A DNA stretch of 64,000 nucleotides from Lientehia sp934351765 (GCF_052118925.1 NZ_JBQKGG010000007.1:1-64000), one strand, 5' to 3'; numbered from the stretch's first letter, positions 25,171 through 34,197 are shown. Numbers and translations are program-made. The notes: a model not told the origin generated them from the sequence alone.

Positions 25171-27143
25171 ACCGCATCCTCCCTGTACTCGACATCCTGC
25201 TCCATCAAATCATAGAACTTCAGTGCCTCCATAATCAGCAGTTCTTTTTCTTTTGTGCACTTCGGCACATGGTTCTTATTCTTCTCTGGTTTATTATATG
25301 CTTTTCCGATCTCCAGTCCGTACTTTCTCTTGATTTGTGCGATGTAAAGAGTCGGAATCTTGACGTTATATTTCTCAAGAATATACGCCTTAATATTGGC
25401 ATATGTTCCTTTTCGTACAATCACCTTCTGGCTACCGTCAGCTTGTTTCTTCATGATGATATTGCCTTTGTCCGGCAGATCAATATCTATATCAGCGCAA
25501 TCAAGCTTGAAAGATATTGTATCTTCTGGCTTAGAATTCTTAACCAGTGGCTTTCCATCAAATACCATCGGAAATTTGAAGGATATGCTTTTTATAATCT
25601 TGCCGTCTGTCCTATCCTCCGGAAAAAGCTCAATTTCATCAACAAATGCCTGGAACATTTCCTTCCGCTCTTCCTCCGACATTTCCTCATACATAAGAGG
25701 CAGGTTCTCTATAAATGTCATAATCTGAACTGTCGAATCCGCCTTTTGTTTCAGTGCCTCAAGCTTTTTCTTGGTAGCGATAACATCTGTTTCCAAATCA
25801 TCAATTCGATCATATATGCTGTCGAGCTTATCAGATGTTTCTTCGTATTTCTTGTCATAATCCTTACCAAGAGGATTCAGCCCATCAAGCTTTTCACCAA
25901 GCCGGTCTTTGGTCAGCTCCGCTTCCCTAAGCTCCTTACGAAGATCCTGGAGCCGCTTTTCTGTCTTATCAATATTCCCCTGATTACCCAAGGCCACCTG
26001 CAAAGCATCTTGGAATTCCTTGTATGTCTGGAGCTTTTGCAGAATCTTCATGACCAAACCATCTATGATTTCCTGATTTAAGCTCTGATCGAAAGGACAC
26101 GTTTTCCCGTTTTGTCTTGTATTATACCGGCACTTATAGTAATAAATCGGCTTATAGTATCCATCACCTTTCAGGTTCTTCGTTCTACTAATCATCCCGG
26201 TGAGTCCCTTACCGCAGATTGGACATTTCACAATTCCCGAAAGCAGATGCACATGGCCACCGTCTTCTGCCTTTTTGTAGCGTCCGGCGATTTCAGTTCT
26301 CTTTGCATGAACGCTATCCCACACTTCAGGCGAAACAACAATCTCATGCTTACCCTCAGCCATGATGATATTATCCTCATCCAGCTTTATGGTCTTTCCA
26401 TCCCTGTCCTTCTTATTGGTTCTTCTGTTGTAATAAACTCTTCCACAATAAAATGGATTATCCAGGATTCTTGATACAAACTCATAAGTGAATGGCTTCT
26501 GCTCTCCTTTTCCAGAGATACGAACCAGATTGCTTTTGTTCAACTCATATGCCACAGCAGAAGCTGACATGTTTTCCTGCTGATATAGCTCATATATCTT
26601 TCGGATCACTTCTGCTTCAGGCGGAACCAGAACCAATTCATGATTAACGTTCTTATAACCATAAGGAACTGCACCACCAGTCCATCCGCCTTCAAGCATC
26701 TTTTGTATTTTTCCGGCCATAAACTGAACAGTAATATTTTCTCTTTCCATTTCAGCAACTGCAGAGAGAATAGCCAGTGTCAATCTGCCACCCTGTGTAG
26801 ATGAATCAATAGATTCCTCGACACTCACGAGATCAATACCAAAGTCTTCGAGAAGCTGTATCGACTTCAGAATATCAGCTGCATTTCTTCCGAAACGTGA
26901 CAACTTGAAGACCAGAACAAATGAAATATCATCCTTCTGGCTCTTGATATCAGTCATCATCTGTCGGAATGCTGGACGACCTTTTATATTCTTGCCGGAT
27001 TTGCCGGCGTCACAATAGCTTCCGACAATCTGCAGTTCCCTATATTCCGCATATGCCTTAAGGCTTTCTTCCTGTGCATCAAGGCTATACCCTTCAGTTT
27101 GAGCGGTGGTGGAGACTCTTGTGTAGATATAGCATTTCTTCAA
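25167..27143 (-). CDS. Large serine recombinase (first of tandem pair)
   Basis: The 658-residue recombinase has the nucleophile in YTRVSTTAQ (Ser11), KLSRFGRNAADIL, the recombinase domain (GGAVPYGYKNVNHELVLVPP), a zinc ribbon (CPICGKGL) and a coiled coil around 410-480. Beyond the usual end there is an extra segment of about 70 residues (YANIKAYILEKYNVKIPTLY, AQIKRKYGLEIGKAYNK). I recall this segment as a separate C-terminal module on unrelated clostridial proteins such as RlmD-type methyltransferases. The start is TTG at 27143 behind GGAGG. The arrangement suggests phage integrases. Confidence 0.92.
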   Translation of the reverse strand: MKKCYIYTRVSTTAQTEGYSLDAQEESLKAYAEYRELQIVGSYCDAGKSGKNIKGRPAFRQMMTDIKSQKDDISFVLVFKLSRFGRNAADILKSIQLLEDFGIDLVSVEESIDSSTQGGRLTLAILSAVAEMERENITVQFMAGKIQKMLEGGWTGGAVPYGYKNVNHELVLVPPEAEVIRKIYELYQQENMSASAVAYELNKSNLVRISGKGEQKPFTYEFVSRILDNPFYCGRVYYNRRTNKKDRDGKTIKLDEDNIIMAEGKHEIVVSPEVWDSVHAKRTEIAGRYKKAEDGGHVHLLSGIVKCPICGKGLTGMISRTKNLKGDGYYKPIYYYKCRYNTRQNGKTCPFDQSLNQEIIDGLVMKILQKLQTYKEFQDALQVALGNQGNIDKTEKRLQDLRKELREAELTKDRLGEKLDGLNPLGKDYDKKYEETSDKLDSIYDRIDDLETDVIATKKKLEALKQKADSTVQIMTFIENLPLMYEEMSEEERKEMFQAFVDEIELFPEDRTDGKIIKSISFKFPMVFDGKPLVKNSKPEDTISFKLDCADIDIDLPDKGNIIMKKQADGSQKVIVRKGTYANIKAYILEKYNVKIPTLYIAQIKRKYGLEIGKAYNKPEKNKNHVPKCTKEKELLIMEALKFYDLMEQDVEYREDAV

Positions 27144-27250
27144 TGATCTCCGCCTCCTTTCTTTGGGTGTTGCTCTTTGTCACACAGCAGTTCCTTGTTT
27201 GATACAATACCACGATATCGACAGTTTTTCAATACGGTTTTCAAATGAAA

Positions 27251-27285
27251 AACCGGCAATAGGAATCCTCCCACTGCCGATTTCT
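27251..27285 (-). terminator. Terminator after the small phage gene
   Basis: A CGGCA/TGCCG-based hairpin on the minus strand is followed by GGTTTTTC. It lies between the small gene and the recombinase operon, so the recombinases should have their own promoter in 27144-27250. Confidence 0.5.
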
Positions 27286-27304
27286 CACCACGCTTGAATA
27301 TGAT

Positions 27305-27499
27305 TTACTCTGCAACTATATCTTCTGACTCTTTGTTTGCTTCCAATCGTTCTTTCTCTTCAATCTTTGCAAGAACCTTTTTACCGTACTTTTGTATCAT
27401 ACGCGCCATGAACTCAGCAGCGATAATCATATTCTGTCTGGATTTTTCATCATCTTCCGGCATACATACTTCAATGCCGTTCTTCATGAAAGTTGTCAT
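27305..27499 (-). CDS. Small acidic-tailed phage protein
   Basis: From the ATG at 27499 (GGAGG eight bases upstream) the product is 64 residues: TTFMKNGIEVCMPEDDEKSR, a helical AAEFMARMIQKYGKKVLAKI and a Glu-rich tail. No domain is recognised. It lies between the endolysin and the serine recombinases, with a copy of the 39-bp element in front. Position and size would fit a recombination directionality factor, but nothing in the sequence proves it. Confidence 0.65.
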   Translation of the reverse strand: MTTFMKNGIEVCMPEDDEKSRQNMIIAAEFMARMIQKYGKKVLAKIEEKERLEANKESEDIVAE

Positions 27500-27538
27500 T
27501 CGTGGCACCTCCGGGAATCAAAGTGAGGTTCTTCCCTC

Positions 27539-27577
27539 CTATCTTCCTAAGCGCCTTTGGAAAATATTTTTCCGGTC
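27539..27577 (-). promoter_or_regulatory. 39-bp bipartite element, copy A
   Basis: On the minus strand GACCGGAAAA, 14 variable bases, then CGCTTAGGAAG and ATAG. It begins about seven bases after the T-tract of the endolysin terminator and is followed by GGAGGG and the small phage gene. Two further copies of the same length lie at 50809-50847 and 50947-50985. Confidence 0.6.
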
Positions 27578-27595
27578 AAAAGGCAAAAAAATAAC

Positions 27596-27625
27596 GGCCA
27601 GCAGAGAACTCAATCTCCACCAGCC
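27596..27625 (-). terminator. Terminator after the endolysin gene
   Basis: GGCTGGTGGAGA and TCTCTGCTGGCC pair with G-U wobbles, followed by GTTATTTTTTT on the minus strand. Confidence 0.6.
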
Positions 27626-27632
27626 ATCATTC

Positions 27633-29126
27633 TTAAATCCTACGGACGAAATCCAACGATATCCATCCTATTCCGCTCTTCAGCCTACCCCATCCGGCAG
27701 AGCTGCCTTTGCCACTTCTCACTTCCATGATTGTGTACACACCAATCGGAATAAACTGAACCCTGTCATAATCGGTTCCCGGACCCTTCCTGATATTCAG
27801 ATCCGAAATACTGACCTTCACCAGGAACGGCACCTTCACCGCAGTCTCCGCCGCCTTCGATGCATACACTACCTTGCCATCCGCATCGAACACCTTATAT
27901 CCCGGATTCTGATCCGCGCATTTCTTCGCGTTGTCCAGGACCTTATAAGCTCCCTTCTGGCTCTTGGCATCCGCCCATGACTTTCTAACACGGTACCAGC
28001 GGATCACCTCACCGCCGGTGTCCTTAGCATCATACTGAGTCAGGTTCCACCTTTCGATGATGGAGATCAGCTTCTCCACATAGGTCAGGCTCGTTGCATA
28101 GCCGCCATCCTTGATGATCTGCACAGCCTTCTTATAATCCAAGCATCCCTTCAGCCCATCATATCTCAGCTTACTGCCGTTCTTCGCTCCAAGCAGATAA
28201 GCGGAATGGTCAGCAATAGAATCCTCGATACAGGGATACTTTCGGAAGTCAGCCGTGATCGTGACCATGCTGCCGTCAGGATTCTGTTCCTGCGTCTTCT
28301 TCGTGTACTTGCTCTTACCGTCCCAGCTGGATCCGCTCCAGCTATTCCCAGACAGGCTGCACTTCATTCCGAAAATATTGTTGGCGTTCTGAGCCAGCTC
28401 ACTCTTTCCATACCCAGATTCCAGAATGAACTGGGCCAGCGATACCGAAGCCAGGATACCGCTCTTCTTCTGATCCGCAGTGAAGAGTGCACCGACCTTC
28501 TTGATCGCATCCACCTCAGACAGGTTCTTCAGGACAGAGACCTGTGTCCCCTTTGCAGCCCAACCGCCACCGGAATCAGCGGTTCCCTGCAGTGCCTTCG
28601 TCACCTTCTCAGCCAGATCTCCCATCCTCGCATACATCCAGTTCCCCGGACAGGACTTATTCGCAAACCACCTGTGAACGGTCAAGATCATCTCCCCGCT
28701 CTTAGGAGAATAATTAAGCGTCTTGTCCTTATCTCCGAACCAGATCAGCTTGCTCTTGCCATTGCGCTTGCAGATATCTATGCAGAGCTTGATCAGCGTC
28801 TGATACACCACATCCCTGAAAGCATAAGGCTCTGTGGTATCGGAAGCACACTCGATCGTGATCGCCCTCTGGTCATTGGCATTGCTGGAAGTACACCAGG
28901 AACGATTCTTCTCTTCCACGTACAAAGCCACCCTGCCGTCACGATCAATGCCGTAGTTGCTGGATGCCTGCGTGGACTGCTTCTCAAACCATTCCCCCAG
29001 GCCTTCCGCCGTACACTGACCGACCACACAATGAGGCGTGATCCGGTCAATGCTGTGCGTCCTCTGGCCAGAATGGTTCGGAGAAAGCTTCTTATAAACC
29101 ACCATAGAACTGTTCGTATAAGCCAT
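27633..29126 (-). CDS. Phage endolysin: amidase, glucosaminidase and SH3 domains
   Basis: The 497-residue lysin has three parts. Residues 1-175 form an amidase_2/PGRP-type domain (TPHCVVGQCTAEGLGEWF, SSNYGIDRDGRVALYVEE, zinc ligands His, His and the Cys of NKSCPGNW). About 190-385 is a glucosaminidase-type domain (LAQFILESGYGKSELAQNAN, FRKYPCIEDSIADHSAYLL). The C-terminus carries an SH3-type wall-binding domain (SDLNIRKGPGTDYDRVQFIP). It would cut both the peptide stem and the glycan chain of peptidoglycan. It overlaps the holin stop by one base, the standard lysis cassette. Confidence 0.92.
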   Translation of the reverse strand: MAYTNSSMVVYKKLSPNHSGQRTHSIDRITPHCVVGQCTAEGLGEWFEKQSTQASSNYGIDRDGRVALYVEEKNRSWCTSSNANDQRAITIECASDTTEPYAFRDVVYQTLIKLCIDICKRNGKSKLIWFGDKDKTLNYSPKSGEMILTVHRWFANKSCPGNWMYARMGDLAEKVTKALQGTADSGGGWAAKGTQVSVLKNLSEVDAIKKVGALFTADQKKSGILASVSLAQFILESGYGKSELAQNANNIFGMKCSLSGNSWSGSSWDGKSKYTKKTQEQNPDGSMVTITADFRKYPCIEDSIADHSAYLLGAKNGSKLRYDGLKGCLDYKKAVQIIKDGGYATSLTYVEKLISIIERWNLTQYDAKDTGGEVIRWYRVRKSWADAKSQKGAYKVLDNAKKCADQNPGYKVFDADGKVVYASKAAETAVKVPFLVKVSISDLNIRKGPGTDYDRVQFIPIGVYTIMEVRSGKGSSAGWGRLKSGIGWISLDFVRRI

Positions 29127-29575
29127 TATTCTTCACCTTCCTTTTCGTCTTTGCCATCCTTGCCATCATCTTCCTTCTCACTTCTGTCATGCAGCTGCTC
29201 CAGCACCTTGTGAAGCTTTCCCGGAATCGGAAGTCCCAGATACGCCGCATTCTCTACAAGGCTCAGACCTTCATTGGAAATGTAGAAGAAAATGATCGCG
29301 GTTCTGAGCACACCGGCTTCTCCGAAAATGTGAGTATCCAGCAGATGTCCGATACCTACCATCGCAAAGATCAGAACTTTCCTGCAGATCCCCTTGAAGC
29401 CCACGGCGCTCGACAGCTTCTTATCTGCCACCGCGCACATGACTCCTGTGATGTAATCCAGCACCACAAAAGCCAGAAGTGCATATAGCAGGCCGTCATT
29501 TCCGCCCAGGAAATAGCCAAGCCAGCCGCCTACAGCCGCAAAGATCGCCTGAATCACATTCCAAAACTCCTTCAT
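29126..29575 (-). CDS. Phage holin (TcdE/Hol family)
   Basis: From the ATG at 29575 this is a 149-residue protein with three hydrophobic helices (AIFAAVGGWLGYFLGG; LLYALLAFVVLDYITGVMCA; AIIFFYISNEGLSLVENAAY) and a very charged C-terminal tail (SEKEDDGKDGKDEKEGEE). VLDYITGV and SNEGLSL are typical of the toxin-secretion/phage-lysis holin family. It forms the membrane lesion that releases the adjacent endolysin. GGAGGG lies nine bases before the start. Confidence 0.92.
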   Translation of the reverse strand: MKEFWNVIQAIFAAVGGWLGYFLGGNDGLLYALLAFVVLDYITGVMCAVADKKLSSAVGFKGICRKVLIFAMVGIGHLLDTHIFGEAGVLRTAIIFFYISNEGLSLVENAAYLGLPIPGKLHKVLEQLHDRSEKEDDGKDGKDEKEGEE

Positions 29576-29597
29576 TTCACATGCCCTCCTTCGCATA

Positions 29598-29633
29598 AAA
29601 ATAGGCGGCTCCCATATCGGGATAACCGCCTTA
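29598..29633 (-). terminator. Terminator between tail fibre gene and lysis cassette
   Basis: GGCGG(T)TATCCC and GGGAGCCGCC form a strong stem followed by TATTTTT on the minus strand. Readthrough or a separate promoter would be needed for holin expression. Confidence 0.7.
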
Positions 29634-29659
29634 ACAACACCTATTCATTTATCCAACCC

Positions 29660-31063
29660 TTACGTCACCGTCTGCTCCGTCAGCGTATACGTGATCTTCA
29701 TCGTCTTATCCGCATTTTTGACCACAGCCTGGCTCAGATTACAGATCGTAGCCAGATACGGAGTCAGCAGCCAGGTGTATCTGTACTGATTCAGATAAGC
29801 GCCGCCCCAGGCAAAGACATATTCCTTGTACTGGAAGAACTGTGTGGACACATTTCCGCAGCGTTCCCCGGCAAAGGTCGCAATCACGTTATCATTCACA
29901 TCGATCTCAAAATCATAGCCGATGATGATATCATTCAGAATACTCATGCAGCAGTCACAGCTTCCCGTTTCACCGATGCACCGCATCTTGGAAGTGAACC
30001 CCAGGCTTATCAGCGTCACGTCCGTGCTATTGGAGATATTGATCTTGTATACGCCGGTCTTGTCATAAGACGGCACATACAAATATCCGTTTCTCACCAC
30101 AGCGCTTCTGTTTCCGGAAGGATAACTGGAATCCTCCCGGAAGCTTCCCACCGCCATCAGATGTGCGTTCGACAGCGTCCAGCTGCCTTCCGTAAATGTA
30201 TAATCACTCTTCTTGATCTTTATCCAGAGCATCGTTGCATTCCCGGAAGAATTCGCCTGATTGGAGAAGCCATACCAGTACCCATCTCCGCCATCGCAGA
30301 AGATTCCATACGGTGTGTAGCTGCCATAGAACTTAAAGATGGAACACTGCAGAACCGTTGTATCCTCCAGCACCAGTGTGGAGTCATCCAGCTTCTCATT
30401 CAGCCCGATATCAAACACCGGGATTCGGTACCTTTTGATCGTGACCGTATTACTTGCGTAGCCCAGAGAATAAAGCTTCGCATTCTCAAAATCCACCGTC
30501 ACTGTCCGGAACAAATCATTGATGAATCCATCTTCATCATTCAGACTGACCTTCTTGATCTGAAGCAGCGTAGTGTCCACCGCCACATCGGAGCCATAGG
30601 CGTTCGCCCCGCCATGCTTGGATGTAAGCCCGACCGCCGTGATCGTGCCGTTGCCCTGCGAAGGTGTAAACTCCCAGACGAACTTATAACCGTCTGTCAG
30701 CTTCGTACTCTCGGTCAGGTTCATGCTTCCCCTTTTCGTATTCGCCGTAGCATTAACATCATTGGAAGCATAAGCTACCGGCAGATTCGTTGACGGCTGA
30801 TAAATGTTATCCGCCTGCTCCGTAATGGAACTTGGAAAAAGCAGGATGCCTCCGATCATGTTCGGGCAGATCGGAAGCAGCTCGTTATTCCAGGTCAGAG
30901 AATCATCATACTCCCCACCGGCCTTATACATGACACCCATCGGATTTACTCCCAGAATGTCATTGACGGCATTGGTGACCATGTTGGTCTCCGATACCGT
31001 CTCCACATTTCCTGTATTCTGGTCTTCCAGTTCAATGACCAGATTTCCTGTATATCTCTTCAT
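29660..31063 (-). CDS. Phage minor structural / receptor-binding protein candidate
   Basis: From the ATG at 31063 (AAGGAGG upstream) the protein has 467 residues, mostly beta-rich, with YTGNLVIELEDQNTGNVETVS at the N-terminus. Repeated short strand-turn motifs follow, such as GDGYWYGFSNQANSSGNATM and RNGYLYVPSYDKTGVYKIN, suggesting a propeller-like fold. It lies between the tail endopeptidase-like gene and the holin, where adsorption proteins are found. No enzymatic motif is seen. The start overlaps the upstream gene's stop region by no bases. Confidence 0.65.
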   Translation of the reverse strand: MKRYTGNLVIELEDQNTGNVETVSETNMVTNAVNDILGVNPMGVMYKAGGEYDDSLTWNNELLPICPNMIGGILLFPSSITEQADNIYQPSTNLPVAYASNDVNATANTKRGSMNLTESTKLTDGYKFVWEFTPSQGNGTITAVGLTSKHGGANAYGSDVAVDTTLLQIKKVSLNDEDGFINDLFRTVTVDFENAKLYSLGYASNTVTIKRYRIPVFDIGLNEKLDDSTLVLEDTTVLQCSIFKFYGSYTPYGIFCDGGDGYWYGFSNQANSSGNATMLWIKIKKSDYTFTEGSWTLSNAHLMAVGSFREDSSYPSGNRSAVVRNGYLYVPSYDKTGVYKINISNSTDVTLISLGFTSKMRCIGETGSCDCCMSILNDIIIGYDFEIDVNDNVIATFAGERCGNVSTQFFQYKEYVFAWGGAYLNQYRYTWLLTPYLATICNLSQAVVKNADKTMKITYTLTEQTVT

Positions 31064-31073
31064 CGCAACCTCC

Positions 31074-32957
31074 TTACGCGTTACTGCCCGGCACGTCCAC
31101 AACCATCGCAAAGCCTCCGATGCCGGATCTTCCGTTCTTAACATCCGAATAGTACCGTCTCATGGTTTCCTTGACCTCCCACTCATCCGCATCCGTGAAC
31201 GCCTTCACCTGAAGTCTTCCGTTCTGTCTGCCGTTGCCAATCCGGAACAGATCCACGTACTCTTCAATATCGATTCTGCCGTCCCATGCCGCCGAAGCAC
31301 CCATGCTCTGACCGGAGATGGAAGCAATGCACATCCCGGTATCCACCGCTGCTGTGCCACCCTCGCAGCGCATATAGACATTGAAGATATTCGTATAGTT
31401 CGGCACCACATTCTCGATCGGATAATACAGAAGGATCGTATGTCTTCCCGAGTGCCAGTTTTCCTGCGGATAATGCACCGGAATCATCTGGTTATTGAAC
31501 TCAAAGGAAAAGATCACATCCGCATGACCGTCCTCCTGCCAGCTCATCGGAAGAGATACCGTAATCGTCTGCTCTTCCGTGCTGCCGATCACCACCGGCT
31601 CTTCCTCCGGATCTTCCGGATCCACAGGTACCCCGTCAACATTCACCGAAGGGATCACCACATCACCGGAAGCCGTCACCGACCTTGTCATCGGCTGGGC
31701 CGTCACATCTACGATCACCTGCCCGAAGAACTGCGCATGGTTCGCTTCAGTCGTAGCAAACTCGATGGAAATGATCTTCGTGTCCACATCCGTCACAGAA
31801 AATGCTGAAGCGTTAGTGAAGGTATGGATCCCGATCTTTCCTGCCTCGATCTGAGCCAGAAGCCCTGAAATGTTCTTATCGTTCTTACTCTTCGCCTGGG
31901 ACAGCTTCGGATTCTTTCCCACGCACTTGATACTCTGCCTGCCGCCGATCTTGATGCTGTTCGATGTGATGCAGGCATACTTCGTGGCATCCGCTTGTCC
32001 ACCGCTGAATGACAAAACATCGCCAACATCCAGTGCTGGATTTCCGATGGTATCCGAATCAAACGGCACGTAGTTCACGACGGCCAGATCATTCAGGATA
32101 TTCTCACAGAGTTGCCGCCTGGTCTCTTTCAGACCGAACTGCAGCAGAGGATTAACGCCCAGGTTCATCGTCAACCCATCATCCGGATCCAGTGCATAAT
32201 ACTCCGCAATCTGTGTCCGAAGGTTCGTTGAACTGACCGCTGTATATCGCGTGATAAAGTCCGAAAAGCTGGAAGTGAACCTGTGCTTCCTCTCAACTGT
32301 CAGCACCGGCGTATTCCCATACTTCCGAAGCTCCAGCTCCCCGGCTCTGTTGATCACGAAAAAACCGCCAAGCACCTGTCCCACATAGAACAGCACATCG
32401 CGGTAAGTCTCAATATCATTATCAGAATAGATGGACAGGTTCTCGGTTCCGTTCGGCATCGCCTCAATGGTTGCCCTGTCCTGAGCCAGCGTCACCTCAC
32501 AGGCCGTACTGCAGAGCACCATGAAGTCATAAGCGTTACCGATGGATTCAAGGGAAGTGAAAGCCTTCTCAAAGCGAACCATGTAATCATAGGCCTTGAT
32601 CTCCAGGCACTTAGCTTTCCTGTTCGCCTCTGATACTTCAAAGATCCCCATCGGGATCCTCTCATAAGAACCACCCGCTATCTGCAGGTGATAGAAAAGC
32701 TCCACCTTCGCATCTTCCAGCGTATACCGGTTGATCTCGGAGAATAGCGATATCCCCATCTCAGCCGCATAAACCGTTCCCAGTTCTATCTCTGTGGATC
32801 CGCAGCACTGACTGGTAATATACCCGCTGCCCTTGACCATATCATCCTGATCAAACTCATAAACTGTTCCGGCAGTCGTTGTGATCCTGCCGGTCCAGTA
32901 ATATTTTCTTGTATTCGCCTTCACTGCTTCAAGAAAGGCATTGCTGACCGGATACAA
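31074..32957 (-). CDS. Phage tail protein (baseplate/tail-associated)
   Basis: The frame is best started at a TTG at 32957, behind GGAGGTGGTCAT; the more distal starts would lie inside the MerR gene. The 627-residue product begins YPVSNAFLEAVKANTRKYYW and contains the hub-like segment IPMGIFEVSEANRKAKCLEI and LEIKAYDYMVRFEKAF, typical of siphovirus tail hub/Tal-like proteins. The C-terminal half is beta-rich (TVSLPMSWQEDGHADVIFSF, HYPQENWHSGRHTILLYYPI). It probably forms the tail tip with the small distal-tail protein encoded upstream. Confidence 0.7.
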   Translation of the reverse strand: MYPVSNAFLEAVKANTRKYYWTGRITTTAGTVYEFDQDDMVKGSGYITSQCCGSTEIELGTVYAAEMGISLFSEINRYTLEDAKVELFYHLQIAGGSYERIPMGIFEVSEANRKAKCLEIKAYDYMVRFEKAFTSLESIGNAYDFMVLCSTACEVTLAQDRATIEAMPNGTENLSIYSDNDIETYRDVLFYVGQVLGGFFVINRAGELELRKYGNTPVLTVERKHRFTSSFSDFITRYTAVSSTNLRTQIAEYYALDPDDGLTMNLGVNPLLQFGLKETRRQLCENILNDLAVVNYVPFDSDTIGNPALDVGDVLSFSGGQADATKYACITSNSIKIGGRQSIKCVGKNPKLSQAKSKNDKNISGLLAQIEAGKIGIHTFTNASAFSVTDVDTKIISIEFATTEANHAQFFGQVIVDVTAQPMTRSVTASGDVVIPSVNVDGVPVDPEDPEEEPVVIGSTEEQTITVSLPMSWQEDGHADVIFSFEFNNQMIPVHYPQENWHSGRHTILLYYPIENVVPNYTNIFNVYMRCEGGTAAVDTGMCIASISGQSMGASAAWDGRIDIEEYVDLFRIGNGRQNGRLQVKAFTDADEWEVKETMRRYYSDVKNGRSGIGGFAMVVDVPGSNA

Positions 32958-33028
32958 ATGACCACCTCCCTCCAGACATGAAAAGAGAGCCGGTTTCCCG
33001 ACCCTCTTAGTAGCTAAATGTGATTTGC

Positions 33029-33763
33029 TTATTCTGCCTTGTCGCAATAGATTTGAATAGCGTTATCCACGAACTCTGCAGTTCCTTCTCCGCCATACTC
33101 ATCGATGTTCTTTGTAAAGTCACCGCCTCCTGAATACATCTTACCCAAGCCTCGCAAAATCTTATTTGAGCAGGTGTACATGTTTTCAGTTATATAAGCT
33201 TGTATCCTTTTCACCAAATCCTGTGCTTCAGGCGATGCCGGATCCGTATTCCTCATCTCTCCAGCTTCCTTGAAAAGCAGCATAAATCTATCTGCAAGGA
33301 TATTATCCTCTTCCTTTGTACGATTCTTCTGCTTTTCCTCCATCTCTTTGTACTCAGGCGTATTGCCATATAGTTCCTTGGCCTGTCGGGAATACTCATC
33401 CAGCTTACTTCTATCAAAAGCCTTAAAATCCATATGCTTCACTCCTAACAATTTTATTCCAAGCGCAAAGTTCATCAGATTCTCAATATGTTCCTTCTTC
33501 AACCGAAGCAGTTCAATCTGCTGCTCTAATGCCGTGCTTCTGTCAAAATCAGGACTGTTTATGATCGCCTTGATGTCCTTCAAAGGAAACTCCAACTCAC
33601 GAAACAACAATATGTGCTGAAGGCGTTCCAGATCTGCATCGTCATACAGCCTGTAACCTGCATCGGTGTATCCCGTCGGATGCAAAAGACCGATCTTGTC
33701 ATAATATTGTAGAGTGCGTATACTCACCCCGGCAAGCTTGCTCACTTCATGTATTGTCATCAT
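33029..33763 (-). CDS. MerR family regulator with TipAS-like ligand domain
   Basis: The N-terminal MerR domain is canonical (TIHEVSKLAGVSIRTLQYYD, GLLHPTGYTDAGYRLYDDAD, LFRELEFPLKDIKAII). The C-terminal half (ELYGNTPEYKEMEEKQKN, AYITENMYTCSNKILRGLG, MYSGGGDFTKNIDEYGGEGT) is a TipAS antibiotic-recognition domain. The start at 33763 is placed behind GGAGGATATGCC. TipA-type proteins bind thiopeptide-like and other multidrug ligands and activate promoters with 19-base spacers; one lies directly upstream. The gene sits between two tail genes, like a moron inserted into the structural operon. Confidence 0.9.
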   Translation of the reverse strand: MMTIHEVSKLAGVSIRTLQYYDKIGLLHPTGYTDAGYRLYDDADLERLQHILLFRELEFPLKDIKAIINSPDFDRSTALEQQIELLRLKKEHIENLMNFALGIKLLGVKHMDFKAFDRSKLDEYSRQAKELYGNTPEYKEMEEKQKNRTKEEDNILADRFMLLFKEAGEMRNTDPASPEAQDLVKRIQAYITENMYTCSNKILRGLGKMYSGGGDFTKNIDEYGGEGTAEFVDNAIQIYCDKAE

Positions 33764-33793
33764 TGGCATATCCTCCATTCGCTTGGTAATGTT

Positions 33794-33824
33794 AATATAA
33801 ACTATTACGCAACGTAGGAGTCAA
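33794..33824 (-). promoter_or_regulatory. MerR-type autoregulated promoter
   Basis: TTGACT (33819-33824) and TATATT (33794-33799) are 19 bases apart, the over-long spacing that MerR proteins correct by twisting DNA. The spacer holds the dyad TACG-TTG-CGTA. The promoter faces the MerR gene 35 bases downstream. Confidence 0.8.
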
Positions 33825-33833
33825 CACTTTTTT

Positions 33834-34196
33834 TCAAAATTCTTTCAACGTGAAAGATATCTCCCAGAGTGAACCATACGATGTATCACTGACCAGCTTC
33901 ACCTGATACCCGTCAATGTACATCTGCGTGTTTACGATGTTCATGGTCTCCATATCCAGGTATCCGACCGTAATGCTCGCCAGCTTCTTATATGCCGAAA
34001 ACTTATTCAGCCACTTCTTCGATACACGGAAGGTCACTCCGATCTGAACCACGCCTTCCCGGACAACATCCCTCTGCGTGGTTCCTGCCTCCGTCACACC
34101 CCCGCTATCTGCCTCCACATCCGATAAACTCACAGAATAAGAGGCAGGCATCGGGATATTCTCATTGTTAAAAACAAGATACTGCAAATGAGCCAT
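33834..34196 (-). CDS. Small phage tail protein (distal tail-like)
   Basis: From the ATG at 34196 (GGAGG ten bases upstream) the protein has 120 residues: LQYLVFNNENIPMPASYSVS, the central TTQRDVVREGVVQIGVTF and the end SYGSLWEISFTLKEF. This is a beta-sandwich-like small tail protein found between the tape measure and the tail hub in siphoviruses. The start overlaps the tape-measure stop. The exact family name (I recall DUF6711) is not certain. Confidence 0.65.
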   Translation of the reverse strand: MAHLQYLVFNNENIPMPASYSVSLSDVEADSGGVTEAGTTQRDVVREGVVQIGVTFRVSKKWLNKFSAYKKLASITVGYLDMETMNIVNTQMYIDGYQVKLVSDTSYGSLWEISFTLKEF

Positions 34197-34197
34197 C

